Position numbers and translations under genes: made by a program. Shown piece by piece: positions 30,650 through 41,728 of a stretch of DNA of 64,000 nt (positions are counted from its first letter, which is position 1; each line of letters starts with the position of its first letter). This DNA is from Agapetus fuscipes (lineage: Eukaryota; Arthropoda; Insecta; Trichoptera; Glossosomatidae), in the NCBI GenBank assembly GCA_951799405.1, contig OX637350.1, positions 3,457,852-3,521,851 on the forward strand, given 5' to 3'. Under the pieces are notes generated by a model. It was not told the origin of the DNA. It did not search any database and worked only from the letters and a program-made list of their open reading frames with translations.

Positions 30650-31400
30650 TATACATCAAATTTATCAGCCAAGGTACATCGTTTTACTACTCTACTATAG
30701 AAAAATAAACCTAGTGGCTCCACATATATGTTTTTGTTAAAGAATCTTGAAGAAAAAGTAGGTAGTTAAGCCTCAAATTGGGAATGCAATGAAATGACAT
30801 GTTTATTTTATTATTCCGCTGCAAACGACGCCATCACAGCAATACGATCGCAAAGAGTTTTTTGTTTTGTTTTTTTAAGTTTTCGTCCGTTACTTCTACC
30901 GCTCTGAATCCGAATTATAGACAGTATTTCATGCTTACAACTGTAAAGCAATGAGAGAATCACTGGATCATAAAACACGATGCTGAAAAATGTAAAAATA
31001 CTTTCATGAAGCTACGAGGGCCGGGATCTACAGTTTTTTTCAGTGAAGCCACTTCAGGCTTGTTCCGCTTCCCGAGACCCTCACGATTCAAAGCGGCTAC
31101 AAAATTATATTCATAGCACCGAGTGGGCAGAAAATAAAATGTATAACATGCACAATGCACGCTTTATCCTTTCATTTGGCGAATTTTGCAAATCAGTGTT
31201 GCATGTGTAGAATGTTGCCCACCACAAGGGGATGTGAAATGCAAAAAAAACACCCCGACACTGTAGCAAAATCCCCATCGCGCTGACGCTAAAAATTCCA
31301 CGAAAGCAGGGAAATATTCCTCATTTCCGTGCTTTATTGTTTCCAACTGATGTGCCCTGGGATTCGCATCCGGATGTAATTATTGAAATAATAGTAATTA
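30650..31400. other. Unannotated, no gene seen
   Basis: Minus-strand ORFs 30960-31160 and 31164-31346 are short with no recognisable domain. Confidence 0.4.
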
Positions 31401-31403
31401 ACT

Positions 31404-32153
31404 TTAAGAAGAGCTACTACAGAAGAAATAGTAAAATTAATAGAAAATAAAATATTTTTAACAGAAGGAGTACCGCAAACGATAATAACAGATAATGGAA
31501 AGAATTTAAAGTCTAATGCATTTAAAGATTTTATGTACTCATATGGAGTACAGAAAATATTTTATACAACTTTATATACTCCCATGTGCAATAATGTAGA
31601 GACATATAATAGAACAATAGGATACACATTAGCTATTTTTGTTGAAAATGAACAAAGAAAATGGGATACTTTTTTAGATTCAGTACAAAGCATAATAAAT
31701 AATACAGTCAATTTAGCAACAGGATACACACCTAATGTATTAGCAAGAGGTAGGGAGATTGTACTAAATGGTGAAATTCATGGTGAAATAGTAAATGATG
31801 AAATAGAATCAAAGGAAGAATTAGATAAATATAGAGATATGCATAAAGATAAAATGAAGGAATTAAACACATTATACAAAATTGTAACAGAAAATTTATG
31901 GGATGCATATAATAAAAATGCAAATTATTATAATAAAGGTAGATCAAATCGTGTCTATGATCAAGGGGATATTGTATGGCGTAAAAATTTCATACAATCA
32001 AATGCAGGGAAATACTTCTGTACAAAGTTGGCTCCAAAATTTGTCAAAGCCAGAATAGAAAAGAAAGTTAGCAAGATAGTCTATGTATTAAAAGATATAG
32101 ACACAAATGTTATAAATAAATATCACATCAAGGACATAATCAAATTAGATTAA
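31404..32153 (+). pseudogene. Integrase, C-terminal half (Ty3/gypsy-like)
   Basis: An open frame of 249 codons without its N-terminus; an ATG-initiated part begins at 31533. It reads LRRATTEEIVKLIENKIF, then VPQTIITDNGKNLKSNAF (second catalytic Asp of the DDE triad in TDNG), PMCNNVETYNRTIGYTLA (catalytic Glu in NVET), and a spacer ending in GDIVWRKN..LAPKFVKARI..VYVLKDI, the SH3-like C-terminal domain that follows the catalytic core in Ty3/gypsy integrases. The first catalytic Asp and the zinc-binding region lie in the missing part. The stop is followed by a poly-A stretch. No frameshift in what remains; it cannot be functional alone. Confidence 0.85.
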
Positions 32154-32414
32154 AAAAAAAAAAAAAAAAAAAAACATATTTTCATGTGTATGAAAAATTT
32201 GAGGTGATGCATGATACGGTGAAAGTTGATATAAAAGTGATCAGTGAAAGAATGAATTATGAAACATTGCATGAATGAAGGTATGAAACATAAATTAAAC
32301 AAAGTATTACATATGAAGGTAAAGTTTTTAAAAAAAATTGATGGACTGATAAATTTATTAATGAAAAATAAATTTGAAATAAATTTAAATATTGGGAAAG
32401 ATGTGATACATGTT

Positions 32415-32610
32415 TAAAAAAAAAAAGTTATTTTAATGAATTGATTAATTAACTGGTGAATGTTTATTATGTATTGTTATTTGATTATTTTGAATTGTTG
32501 AATTAAGTATTTAAAAAAAAAAAAGTTATTTTAATGAATTGATTAATAAACTGGTGAATGTTTATTATGTATTGTTATTTGATTATTTTGAATTGTTGAA
32601 TTAAGTATAA
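32415..32610 (+). repeat. 98-bp tandem duplication in the gypsy 3' region
   Basis: Two near-identical units (32415-32512 and 32513-32610) beginning with an A run and GTTATTTTAATGAATTGATT and ending GAATTGTTGAATTAAGTAT. Few differences, so recent. Confidence 0.9.
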
Positions 32611-32893
32611 AAAAAAAAAAACAAATATTTGTTTATAATATTGAATATGAAATTTGTGTTAAAAAAAAATATATTAATTTTAGTATGAAAATAATTGGTA
32701 TTGTTAAAAAAGGTATTAATGACTGAATAATGTATCAGAAACTGGTTTTTGTTTATTTTCATATTTTTGAAATTTATCCTTAAAATAAAACAAAATATGT
32801 GGCGCCGGCTGAGCATTATGATACATTATTTACTCATTGTAAAAGAAAAAAAAAAAAATTTGGGAATGTTTTTTTTTTATGAGAGGAAGGAGG

Positions 32894-33160
32894 TGTATTG
32901 TAACGAGATGAGTTTGTTTGTTTGGTAGAATGGAACATTGTATTTAAATTTGAATGGAAAAAGGAAAACAAAAGAATGTAAGAAGGAGGAAGAAGCTTGC
33001 CTGGCGTGAGAGCCACAAGCATGTGTAATTAAGAATAATTAATATTATTGTGCTGTGGTTTATTGTGTATACATTGTGAAAGGAATAAAAGTAAACATAT
33101 TAAAGTGGCTGTTACATTATTAATTGTGTCAATCAGCAGGACAGAGGAAAAACCCTCACA
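32894..33160 (+). repeat. Probable 3' LTR
   Basis: Begins TGTATTGTAACGAGATGAG directly after the purine-rich GAGAGGAAGGAGG (32881-32893) and ends ACCCTCACA at 33160. It contains a polyadenylation signal AATAAA at about 33085. The right boundary is set by the F element, which resumes at GTACATTG. Without the 5' LTR the ends are inferred. Confidence 0.65.
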
Positions 33161-33440
33161 GTACATTGCGTTGAGTTATAATAGAGTGGAGTCGAAACTG
33201 TTTTGAAGCAAATAGACACTATACTTGTTTCAATCTACTTCAACATAAATCTTCGTCAGCCAGAAAGAGAACAATGATACCACGAGTTTCACCGTAGATA
33301 CTGTTAAAAGGGAAAAGTTACAAATGTTAGATTTTTGCAGTATTGTTGGCATTACTAAAATGTTGATATCTACTGCGCGAAACATGTGCGCACGCGTTGC
33401 AATTATTCTTGTCAGTGAATTTGGCAATGAAGTCGAAATA
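33161..33440 (+). mobile_element. F element, left unit
   Basis: GTACATTGCGTTGAGTTATA, then GAGTCGAAACTGTTTTGAAG, GTTTCAATCTACTTCAACAT, AAAAGGGAAAAGTTACAAATG and GCACGCGTTGCAATTATTCTT match the sub-repeat of the F element at 12867-13886. Its right end is probably 35130-35231, with other insertions between. Confidence 0.6.
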
Positions 33441-33962
33441 TTTTTTAATTTGGAACTTTTTTTCGGCGAGCAAATGTCAGCCTTGTACGGGGACTACTGT
33501 CCTTAGCTACACAATGGACAAAATATTCGTTTGCCTTTTCCCTAGCAACCCGACACAATACTGACTATGCCAATTCACGTGCGGAACTCATTTTGAAAGA
33601 CAAAATGGCATTATTTTAATGTGTAAAGGTTGACTATCGAAACGTGGCCGAATTTCGCCGTTCTGTACCTAAGTTAGGCGTTGGTCTTTGGAGGAATCAT
33701 CCCAATAATGTCTGCAACACTGTTGTACCATTGTTCATAATATTTATTCAACACATTAAATCACAATTAGCACACGATTGTAGTTAATTAAATTGGATGA
33801 ACGCAAGCGGACATGTTGCTAGCGCAAAGGTTCGGGAGAGAGAGAGTCGGAATAAGATGCTGTCAGCTGTCAAAAACACTGATATGAAGTTGGCAGCAAA
33901 AACCACCAGACAAGAATGTAAATGCAACTTGGTAGGTATGTTAACATTATTTAAAGGGCAGA
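33441..33962. other. Unannotated; likely F interior or flank
   Basis: No gene recognised; GAGAGAGAGAG run at 33836-33846. Confidence 0.35.
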
Positions 33963-34730
33963 CTTAGGGCAGAAAAACAACACCTTGTGCACGTCCTTCA
34001 AGCCAATGGTTATAAGAAACAGGATATTATCAGAGCAGCCAGACCGAGAAGATTGAATACCTACCACACTGATTCACAGACGGTCCTTCTTGGTACAGCA
34101 TATCTTCCTTATATACACGCAGTTACGGACAAAATAGGGAAAATATTGAAAAAGCACGCCATAAATACTGTTTTTAAACCTACAAGGCAGTTGTCGGCAT
34201 GCTTCCGATCTGCTAAGGACCCTAAGGATAACCTCTCCAATCCGGGTGTCTACAGAATTCCTTGCTCTTGCGGAGAGGTATATATTGGTACTACCCTAAG
34301 GAGCGTGAATACACGCCTGAAGGAACATAACAGGAACTGCCGGCTGGGACAAGTAGAGAAATCGGCAGTCGCAGAACATGCTCTACAAGATGGGCATGAT
34401 ATTTGTTTTTCTGAAACCAGCCTTCTACATTCAACCCGACATTATCACACCAGAATGGCCCAAGAAGCAATAGAGATCTTCAAACACAAGAACAATTTCA
34501 ATAGGAAGGAGGAAACGACAAGAATCGACAAAGTGTGGAATCCAGCTCTACGTCGCTGCACAATCAAGCCCTTGAAGCCTTGTCTTAACAAAAATTATGT
34601 AACAAACATTAATGACTGTGGGCTGGAAAACCACTCTCCTCACTCCAATGCTCAGTTGTCCCAAAGGAAATCTGAACGCTTGGCCGAAAAACGGAAGAAG
34701 ACGAATAATACAGGGGGTGATGATATGTAG
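33963..34730 (+). pseudogene. PLE polyprotein C-terminus with GIY-YIG endonuclease
   Basis: The frame is open from about 33963 and there is no natural ATG, so it is the 5'-truncated remainder of the PLE ORF. HLVHVLQANGYKKQDI and TAYLPYIHAVTDKIGKIL belong to the linker between RT thumb and endonuclease. NPGVYRIPCSCGEVYIG (about residues 90-106 from 33987) is the GIY-YIG motif (here VYR and YIG), with the CxC that is usual for PLEs, followed by the catalytic Arg in TTLRSVNTRLKEH, the His of KEHNRNCR, AVAEHALQDGHDI, and the catalytic Glu in MAQEAIEIFKHKNNFNRKEE. PLE endonucleases nick target DNA to prime reverse transcription. No frameshift in this part. The basic C-terminal tail ends at TAG. 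Confidence 0.9.
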
Positions 34731-34899
34731 AAAAAGTCCTTATATGTGTAATTTCTCTTACATATATTCATAGTTTCGCAATGCAATTCATAGATGGTGC
34801 TTTCAAAACAACAAACACACACTGTAGAAGCAAGATGGTAGAAATATAAGCCCTCATTGCATACACACTGACATCACAGTTCTCATCAAGATCTTCATC

Positions 34900-34960
34900 A
34901 TCATCATACTTCACGCTGAAGAAGCCCATCGTAGAAATGGGCGAAACGTCCGGAAGCTCC
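34900..34960 (+). ncRNA. Hammerhead-ribozyme-like core at the PLE 3' end
   Basis: CTGAAGA (34916-34922), one unpaired A, perfect 6-bp stem II GCCCAT/ATGGGC (34924-34929 and 34937-34942), then GAAAC (34943-34947) followed by GTC. The CUGANGA-stem II-GAAAC order is the conserved hammerhead core, and such cores are established in PLE terminal regions. Stems I and III cannot be closed locally in this monomer, so activity is uncertain. Confidence 0.6.
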
Positions 34961-35129
34961 AGCTCCCACAGACCACGGCAACAGATCCCGGAAAACTTCA
35001 CTCCAGCATCATCAGCCGGCCGTGTAAGCCTAAATCTCTTATTCAACATTATTTAATGTTAAATTCTTAACAAAAAGAAATTTATTTACAGCAATAAAAC
35101 ATGGTAATGCATATTATTATTAAGTATTC

Positions 35130-35232
35130 AGTGGTGTTTGATAGATGACAGGTCCGGTTGACAAGTGAGCCGCATAGTATGCATCAACGCCGTCAGCTAG
35201 TTTCTTCTCCACCAATATTGTAACTCATTGCG
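35130..35232 (+). mobile_element. F element, right end
   Basis: TAGATGACAGGTCCGGTTG, GCCGCATAGTATGCATCAA, AGCTAGTTTCTTCTCCACCA and ATTGTAACTCATTGCGTAC match 13812-13886. The last 18 bp are an imperfect inverse of the F left end at 33161. Confidence 0.6.
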
Positions 35233-35689
35233 TACATTCGCTGTTTGCTGCATTTACATATTGACTTGTATGCGCATCGGGACTTGCACACAGATATTGG
35301 ATGCGTCTTGCCGAGTGCTGTCTACACGAAGGGATATGTGTTTCGGAAATGAGCCCGAACTAAAAATAGTTTCGTGTAATTTCGTGCAGTTTCGCAATCG
35401 CTCGGAAAGTTTTCAATATTCTGATCGCCTGGATATCGGTATGAAGGCGACGCGCTCTGAATTGATGATGCTTTAATTAAACAGAATATTGCGCCCATAC
35501 AGGCAACGAGCGAGGTAAAACAGAATGGTTATAATATTAATACGCGTTATTTGTTTTGTCAACGAAAATGATAAAATATTAGATACTTAAGTTGGGGTAA
35601 TTTGTAAAGGTAATGGTGGACAATTTCATTTATTATTTGAAAGCCTATTCACTCATAAATAATATAAGGATAAGGATAAGAAAAGACTC

Positions 35690-35877
35690 CCTGACTGATA
35701 GGTTGAAAGCGGCATGGAATGCTCTCCCAGAGAGCCTGAGAGTCCAGGAAGATGAGACAGCCTTCAGTAAGATGCTCAAAGCATTCCTGTTTTCCCGCTT
35801 GAACCCACATGCGCCTTTGTAGGGATGTAAATCACAAAAAGGCGCATATAAATCTAGTTTATTATTATTATTATTGA
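35690..35877 (+). pseudogene. CR1/L2-like LINE C-terminus and 3' end (different family)
   Basis: The frame reads DRLKAAWNALPESLRVQED and FSKMLKAFLFSRL, the C-terminal W-N-x-L-P and F-x-x-x-L-K-x-x-L-F pattern of CR1/L2-group LINEs. It stops at 35820-35822 and is followed by a 50-bp 3' end with a TTATTATTATTATTATT tail. Only about 60 residues remain. Confidence 0.65.
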
Positions 35878-36206
35878 TATGAGGCTGTAAAAAATGGTTC
35901 ACTTTGCCAATGTCAATTCCCTGTTTCAGGGAAGGACGGCAAGGGTTGCAGCGTGTATGCCTATTTGAGAATTGGTTTTGATGTTGTAGGTCCACATTCG
36001 GCATGTGCAAGCGCGAGCTTGTACGTGTGTGTATGCTTGTGAGAATGAATATAATGTGAATCCCCAATGTAAAATATCTTTGCAACTTAGATTAGATTAG
36101 TTTAGACACATGCATAATGTGTTGAACCGTCATGTGCCTGTCTGTGGGCATGCATTTAATATGAGCCTTAAATATTTACATATCTTTGCAGCTTAGATTA
36201 TAGAAT
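35878..36206 (+). mobile_element. D-repeat followed by a second D 3' end
   Basis: 35878-36106 is a D copy lacking about 20 bp after GAGGCTG and ending in TAGATTAGATTAG. 36107-36206 is a further D 3' half (CATGTGCCTGTCTGTGGGCA to TTTGCAGCTTAGATTATAG). Confidence 0.7.
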
Positions 36207-36736
36207 ATAATAGCTTGAGCACGTAAATTCATTGTCATATTGTAAGGAGTAAGTGCCTACACTTGTGAAACATAAGATCTTATGGGAATATCGAATTACC
36301 TGATGAAACAACACTAAATATAGCATCCACGTAAGAAAGGAAAACATACGATACTGCGAAAACAACAAAAACAAGAAGTCGTAGCTGTTAAGATGAAACG
36401 CAAGGTGAAATTATATCTCGTTTCGCAGAATTCGACTTTTCAGGAAAAGAAAACATGGACGAATGTACATTTAATATATCAACCCAAGTGTTTGCTTTAT
36501 TCGATTCGGTGCGGGGATATGAGTCAAACACAAAAATGGAAACTTCTAAAAAGATTCGGCGGGAAGGAATGTGAGTCGTTAAAAAATAACATCGTAGGTA
36601 AGGAATATTAAAAACGCGAAATTTTTGCGGATACCTCAAAACGCCTACAATCTGGAAATTGCGCGGGAGGAGTGGATTTATTACATTATAATTATGCCAA
36701 TAAAAGAAGTTTTCCTTTTTTTTTTACAGGAAAACT
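36207..36736. other. Unannotated, no gene seen
   Basis: The ORF 36393-36611 and its overlapping minus-strand ORF have no recognisable domain. Confidence 0.4.
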
Positions 36737-36822
36737 ACTACTACACGTGTTTGTTTGTGGGCATGCATTTGATATAAGGTTTAAATGTTAATATATCTTT
36801 GCAACTTAGATTATAGATTATT
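36737..36822 (+). mobile_element. D-repeat 3' end
   Basis: CTACACGTGTTTGTTTGTGG to CTTTGCAACTTAGATTATAG. 5'-truncated. Confidence 0.65.
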
Positions 36823-37898
36823 ATTATAGAAAACCCAAACAAATGTTTTGAATTTATTTTGTATTTTTAGTAACAATTAACAACATTATTTGTTAATTTT
36901 TGATTGAGCTTTATATATTTTTATTACAAATTTACATAATTTGAAAACAATATTTCGAAAGGGCAAATAATAATTAATTAATTAAACATTTCAGGAAAAT
37001 TGAGATTGATCTGATCAAGAAACATTGAAGTAGCCTGAGAGTATAACTATGCAATAAAAAATGGACAAAATCTCTACTGTTTTAACGGACTTAATAAATC
37101 GAGGTTACAGTCACAAAATTACAGAACCCTAACAAAAAAACATATCCGTCAAATAAATAATTTAGTAGCTGACCTCTAGAAAATGCGCCGACCAAAGCCG
37201 AATAAGATAAAAAAAATAAAAACTGTGATTTTCCCTACGGCCCCATACATAAACTAGAGTTACGACAGCAAAGTATGAAATTACTGCGTGAAAATTGTAT
37301 TAAGGGTGTATGATTTCATTTTAATATGAATTTATTTGCCCGTCACGACCACCTATTATCCAGTAGCCGCGAAAATGCATCAAATCCCGCGTTTAGCTTT
37401 GAGAGTTCGTCGGTAGGAGATCGTATTGTATCTGAACCATTTTGTGTTTTTTTTAGCAATAAAATAACATGAAAGCGAAAGCGAAGCGAAGTTATACATT
37501 AATTACAAACAAGCATTTATTTTATTTTATTTACATACAAATACAAAAAAAGGCATTCATTTTATTTGTAAACAAATTTACAACAATTCACTTTCGTTCG
37601 TGTTAACAGATATATCCAAGTATATAAGTAAATAATTATTCACCCTGTACCGATTACTCAAAAATGCAAAGAAACTGGCATAAGGTCTCTAGAGAGCGTT
37701 TTACATTTCACAGAATTGGAATAAAACGCTACAGTTCAGTTTACACTATAGTCACACAGAAGCACACACGTGTGTGCCCTGTATTTTTTACATTGCATAT
37801 TTTATCAAAGTGTAGACTCCAGTGGTTGCAGACCTATACAAGTGTATTAAAATAAAATATGAAAAAAATATATATATATTTCATTTTCATTGTTTATC
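36823..37898. other. AT-rich 1.1 kb, no gene seen
   Basis: No repeat recognised. The ORF 37664-37855 has no domain. Confidence 0.4.
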
Positions 37899-38149
37899 TT
37901 GACTTATAGGTTGGTATGAGGCTCACCACCCAAACTTTAAAAAATGGTTTACTTTACCAATGTCACCCCTGTTTCAGGGAAGATCAGTAAAAGTTGCAGG
38001 GCTTTTGTTTATTTGTGGATTTGATTTTAATATGTAAATGCGCATGCACGATTTGTAAATGCGAACTTACAAGTGTATTTTTGTGAGCATGCACTTAATA
38101 TGAACCTTAAATGTTAACATAGTTTTGCCACTTAGATGATAGATTATTC
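37899..38149 (+). mobile_element. D-repeat, full length, diverged
   Basis: CTTGACTTATAGGTTGGTAT to CCACTTAGATGATAGATTA, hairpin CCCTGTTTCAGGG intact. Confidence 0.75.
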
Positions 38150-38160
38150 ATTGTGATTAT

Positions 38161-38397
38161 GTCCCAATGACTCAGTTGATAGAGTGCTTGCATTCCATGC
38201 CGAGAGCTGAGGTTCGTATCCCACGGAGGATGTCAGAAATGATTTCCCGTGTCGGTGTTTATTTCAACTCAATAATAAAATACCGGCAAGGTTTCTCAAC
38301 CTTAACAATAAATGAGAACCAGCCCCCTCGGGAGCTGGGACACCCCCGCTTCAACTGAAATGGTTGGCGTAAGGCCGGCTTCCTTACCTATAAAAAT
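38161..38397 (+). mobile_element. SINE-A, 3' truncated
   Basis: CCCAATGACTCAGTTGATAG (A-box side), GAGGTTCGTATCCCACGGAG (B-box), CCGTGTCGGTGTTTATTTC, to GGCCGGCTTCCTTACC. It ends at TATAAAAATACA, without the GGGGATAACGC end. 38398-38710 that follows shows nothing recognisable. Confidence 0.75.
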
Positions 38398-38710
38398 ACA
38401 ACTTTCATTTTTCTTTTCATCTTCGTCTCCTAAATGTTATTAATTTTTAAAGTTAAAAAAAGGTTTCATATTACTGCGTAGCCAGGGAATGTTTGTTGAG
38501 GCCGTGACTGCGTATGTGTTCAGTAAATATGCCAGTGTGTGTGTGCTCATGGACTTCACCCTGTGCGAAGGAAGACAACGCATCCAAGTGCTATATATGC
38601 CTGTATAGTATACTTTTTTATACCATTGGATGTGTACATTGAAATAGCAACATGAAGTTTTTTTTCTAATAATTCAACTAAGTGATGGAATATATTCTAA
38701 GCATAAAAGC

Positions 38711-39135
38711 AGCACAAAAGATATACCATTTATATTTTCAAATTTGCTCTTCGCTGGGTTGAAAAATTCATAAAACCTTTACCAATGACCGGTCACGAAA
38801 TGTCCATCCGGCCTTACAGCAACTGGGTCTTGCTTGAGAATTGGCGCTTTATAGCGACGACGATCAAGCTCGTAAAAAGGTCGATAGCTCAATTTGTAGA
38901 ATGCTTGCATTCCATGCCGAGAGCAAGGGTTCGATCTCAAAGTTTGACTCAGCCTTCACAAGAAATGAGAACCAGCCCTTCACGGGAGCTGGGAAACCCC
39001 CACTTCAACTAAAAGTGGTTGGTGTGAGGACGGCCCACTTACCTGAAAAAAAAAATAGGTCCCGAAGCGCCACATGCGACTCCTTCGGGGATAACGCAGG
39101 CAAGAAGTTACACTACATGTGTAGCTTAGTTGCGT
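38711..39135 (+). mobile_element. Composite SINE (B-A), 5' truncated
   Basis: SINE-B body from CACAAAAGATATACCATTTA through GGGTCTTGCTTGAGAATTGG to GACGATCAAGCTCG, directly fused at AAAAAGGTCGATAGCTCAAT (38875) to SINE-A. The B-box junction GGTTCGATCTCAAAG has the same deletion as at 7020 and 53900. Confidence 0.85.
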
Positions 39136-39163
39136 TTTTATATAATTACCCACTGATATAATA

Positions 39164-39387
39164 TAAGGGTGTCAGAAATGATTTCCGGTTCGGTGTTTAT
39201 TTCTAACCCAAAATAAAATACCAGGAAGGTGTACTCAGCCTTCACAAGAAATAAGTACCAGTCCCCATGGGAGCTGGTATGCCTTCGCATCAACAAAGTG
39301 GTTGGCGTAAGGCCGGCCCTCTTACCTATAAAATAAATAGGTTCCCTCGCCACATGCGAAGCCCTTCGGGGATACTTAGCCACACAT
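39164..39387 (+). mobile_element. SINE-A body without head
   Basis: Starts at AAGGGTGTCAGAAATGATTT, just after where the B-box would be, and runs to CCTTCGGGGATACTTAGCC. 5'-truncated. Confidence 0.75.
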
Positions 39388-39522
39388 ACTCATGACATTT
39401 TTGTTAGATTTCGACGGAACTTAGTTGTCTTGCACCAATCGAAATCTTGACTTTTGGATTACGAGTCCGTGAAAATCCGTGAAAACCTAAAATTAAACAT
39501 ATATCTACAACTTTATAAAAAG

Positions 39523-40465
39523 CAACGGCCTCCCCATACAAAATAAATGTGCGTTAATGGATAAAGAACTGAAGAACTCCTGTACAGATGTTCATCATAT
39601 TCACACTAAATATTATTCAGAACTTCGGACGTGCCTGTCTTTTATCAAAAGTCTTAAAAATGATGTTGTTTTAGTAAATAAATACGATCGATTTCAACAC
39701 CTTTTTATGTAAAACCTATGCGTGAAACGAAACTCATTTTGACATTCGAATTTCAAATAAATTCTCAGCATTTGGCTTCGAAGTCTCCATCCAAGTCGAA
39801 AAATTTTCCTTTGAATTCTGTTGAGTACCTACCTATATTCTTTATTTATTTCAAAATATACTTCAACCAGTTATACCATGTATTTTTTAGAAATAATTAC
39901 GATCGATTGGGTCAACTTTTTATATGAAACCATACTTTTTGCGGCATTTTATCTTTTTAATATCTATCTATCTATCTATCTATCTTCTACTACTTTATTT
40001 AAATCAACGGCCTCCCCATACAAAATAAATGTGCGTTAATGGATGACAAACTGAAGAACTCCTGAACAGATGCACGTCATATTCACAACAAATATTGTTT
40101 AGGACTTGGGATGTTCATCCTCATCATTAAAAGATTTTAAATTGTTGTTTTTTAAATAAATAAACATGATCGATCACAACACCTTTTTATGTAAAACCTA
40201 TGCGAGAAACAAAACTCATTTTGACATTCGAATTTCAAATAAATTGCCAACACTTCAACATAGGCTTCAAAGTTGCCATCCAAGTCGATTCTTTTTTGGT
40301 TGAATTCCGTTGAGTACCTACCTATATTCTTTATTTATTTCAAAACTATACTTCAACCAGTTATTACATGTATTTTTTAGAAATAATTACGATCGATTAG
40401 GTCAACTTTTTATATGGAACCATACTTTTTGCGGCATTTAATCTTTTTAATATTTATTACAATAT
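39523..40465 (+). repeat. Two diverged tandem units of about 490 bp
   Basis: CAACGGCCTCCCCATACAAA occurs at 39523 and 40015; AAATAATTACGATCGATT at 39891 and 40381; AAACCTATGCG and CTCATTTTGACATTCGAATT in between. The first unit carries a TATC microsatellite (39960-39984) at its end. Unit identity unknown; ORFs here are chance. Confidence 0.85.
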
Positions 40466-41676
40466 ATAATCTAAGTTGCATAGATGCATTAACATTTATA
40501 ATTCATATTCAATGCACGCCCCCATGGAGGCACGAGTGAGTTCGCGCTTATCAATGCTGCATGTGTAATAACAAATAAAAAAATTTAGCCTCCCATAACC
40601 ATAAGCCCTGCAACTTTTGCCGATCTTTGCAGAAACAGGGGGAACATTTGTTAAGTGAACCCATTTATGCGATATGGGTGGTAAGCCTCATCCTAACCTA
40701 TAAGTCAAGGAATTTGAGTTTGAAACATCCTTAAACAACGGTTATCTTAATTTATAATCTAAAGTTGCAAAAAAGAGTTTTGATGATTAAAATACAATGC
40801 ACACCCACAAGCTGAGAAATAATTACGATCAATTAGGTCAACTTTTTATATGGAACCATACTTTTTGCGGCATTTAATCTTTTTAATATTACAATATATA
40901 ATCTTAGTTGCATAGATGCATTAACATTTATAATTCATATTCAATGCACGCCCCCATGGAGACACGAGTGAGTTCGCGCTTATCAATGCTGCATGTGTAA
41001 TAACAAATAAAATTTTCAGCCTCTCATAACCATAAGCCCTGCAACTTTTGCCGACCTTTACAGAAACAGAGGGAACATTTGTTAAGTGAACCCATTTATG
41101 CGATATGGGTGGTAAGCCTCATCCTAACCTATAAGTCAAGGAATTTGAGTTTGAAACATCCTTAAACAACGGTTATCTTAATTTATAATCTAAAGTTGCA
41201 AAAAAGAGTTTTGATGATTAAAATACAATGCACACCCACAAGCTGAGAAATAATTACGATCAATTAGGTCAACTTTTTATATGGAACCATACTTTTTGCG
41301 GCATTTAATCTTTTTAATATTACAATATATAATCTTAGTTGCATAGATGCATTAACATTTATAATTCATATTCAATGCACGCCCCCATGGAGACACGAGT
41401 GAGTTCGCGCTTATCAATGCTGCATGTGTAATAACAAATAAAATTTTCAGCCTCTCATAACCATAAGCCCTGCAACTTTTGCCGACCTTTACAGAAACAG
41501 AGGGAACATTTGTTAAGTGAACCCATTTATGCGATATGGGTGGTAAGCCTCATACTAACCTATAAGTCAAGGAATTTGAGTTTAAAACATCCTTAAACAA
41601 CGGTTATCTTAATTTATAATCTAAAGTTGCAAAAAAGAGTTTTGATGATTAAAATACAAAGCACACCCACAAGCTG
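40378..41676 (-). repeat. 431-bp tandem array, three units, each with a D-repeat
   Basis: AATTTGAGTTTGAAACATCC starts at 40711 and 41142, and the near-identical AATTTGAGTTTAAAACATCC at 41573: a period of 431 bp. Each unit holds a minus-strand D-repeat (from AATCTTAGTTGCATAGATGC to CCTATAAGTCAAGGAAT) plus about 180 bp from the 490-bp unit (AAATAATTACGATCAATTAG, GGAACCATACTTTTTGCGGC). Units 2 and 3 are nearly identical. Unequal crossing-over or slippage after D insertion is the simplest origin. Confidence 0.9.
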
Positions 41677-41728
41677 GGAAATGTCGTTTCACGCTAACAT
41701 ATAATTGTGGCATTTGATGTTTTTTATA

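Larger units (their letters stand above)
31404..33160 (+). mobile_element. Ty3/gypsy-type LTR retrotransposon, 3' part
   Basis: Contains the integrase C-terminal half, an AT-rich 3' region with a 98-bp tandem duplication, a purine-rich tract (32880-32893) and a 3' LTR. The 5' two-thirds (5' LTR, gag, protease, RT, RNase H) is absent; the left break is near 31400. Very AT-rich codon use differs from the surrounding LINEs. Classified from the integrase layout; a BEL-type origin is less likely. Confidence 0.75.
33963..35055 (+). mobile_element. Penelope-like element (PLE), 3' part
   Basis: Holds the C-terminal GIY-YIG coding region (33963-34730) and a 3' end with a hammerhead-like core (34916-34947) and a terminal segment ATCATCAGCCGGCCGTGTAA (35015-35034), which reappears inverted in the short copy at 5514. 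The reverse transcriptase part is missing: the copy is 5'-truncated. Confidence 0.85.

Noticed and set aside
39523..41680. CRISPR-like array from the regular repeats
   Set aside because: Units are 431-490 bp, without short spacers, in a eukaryotic transposon-rich context.
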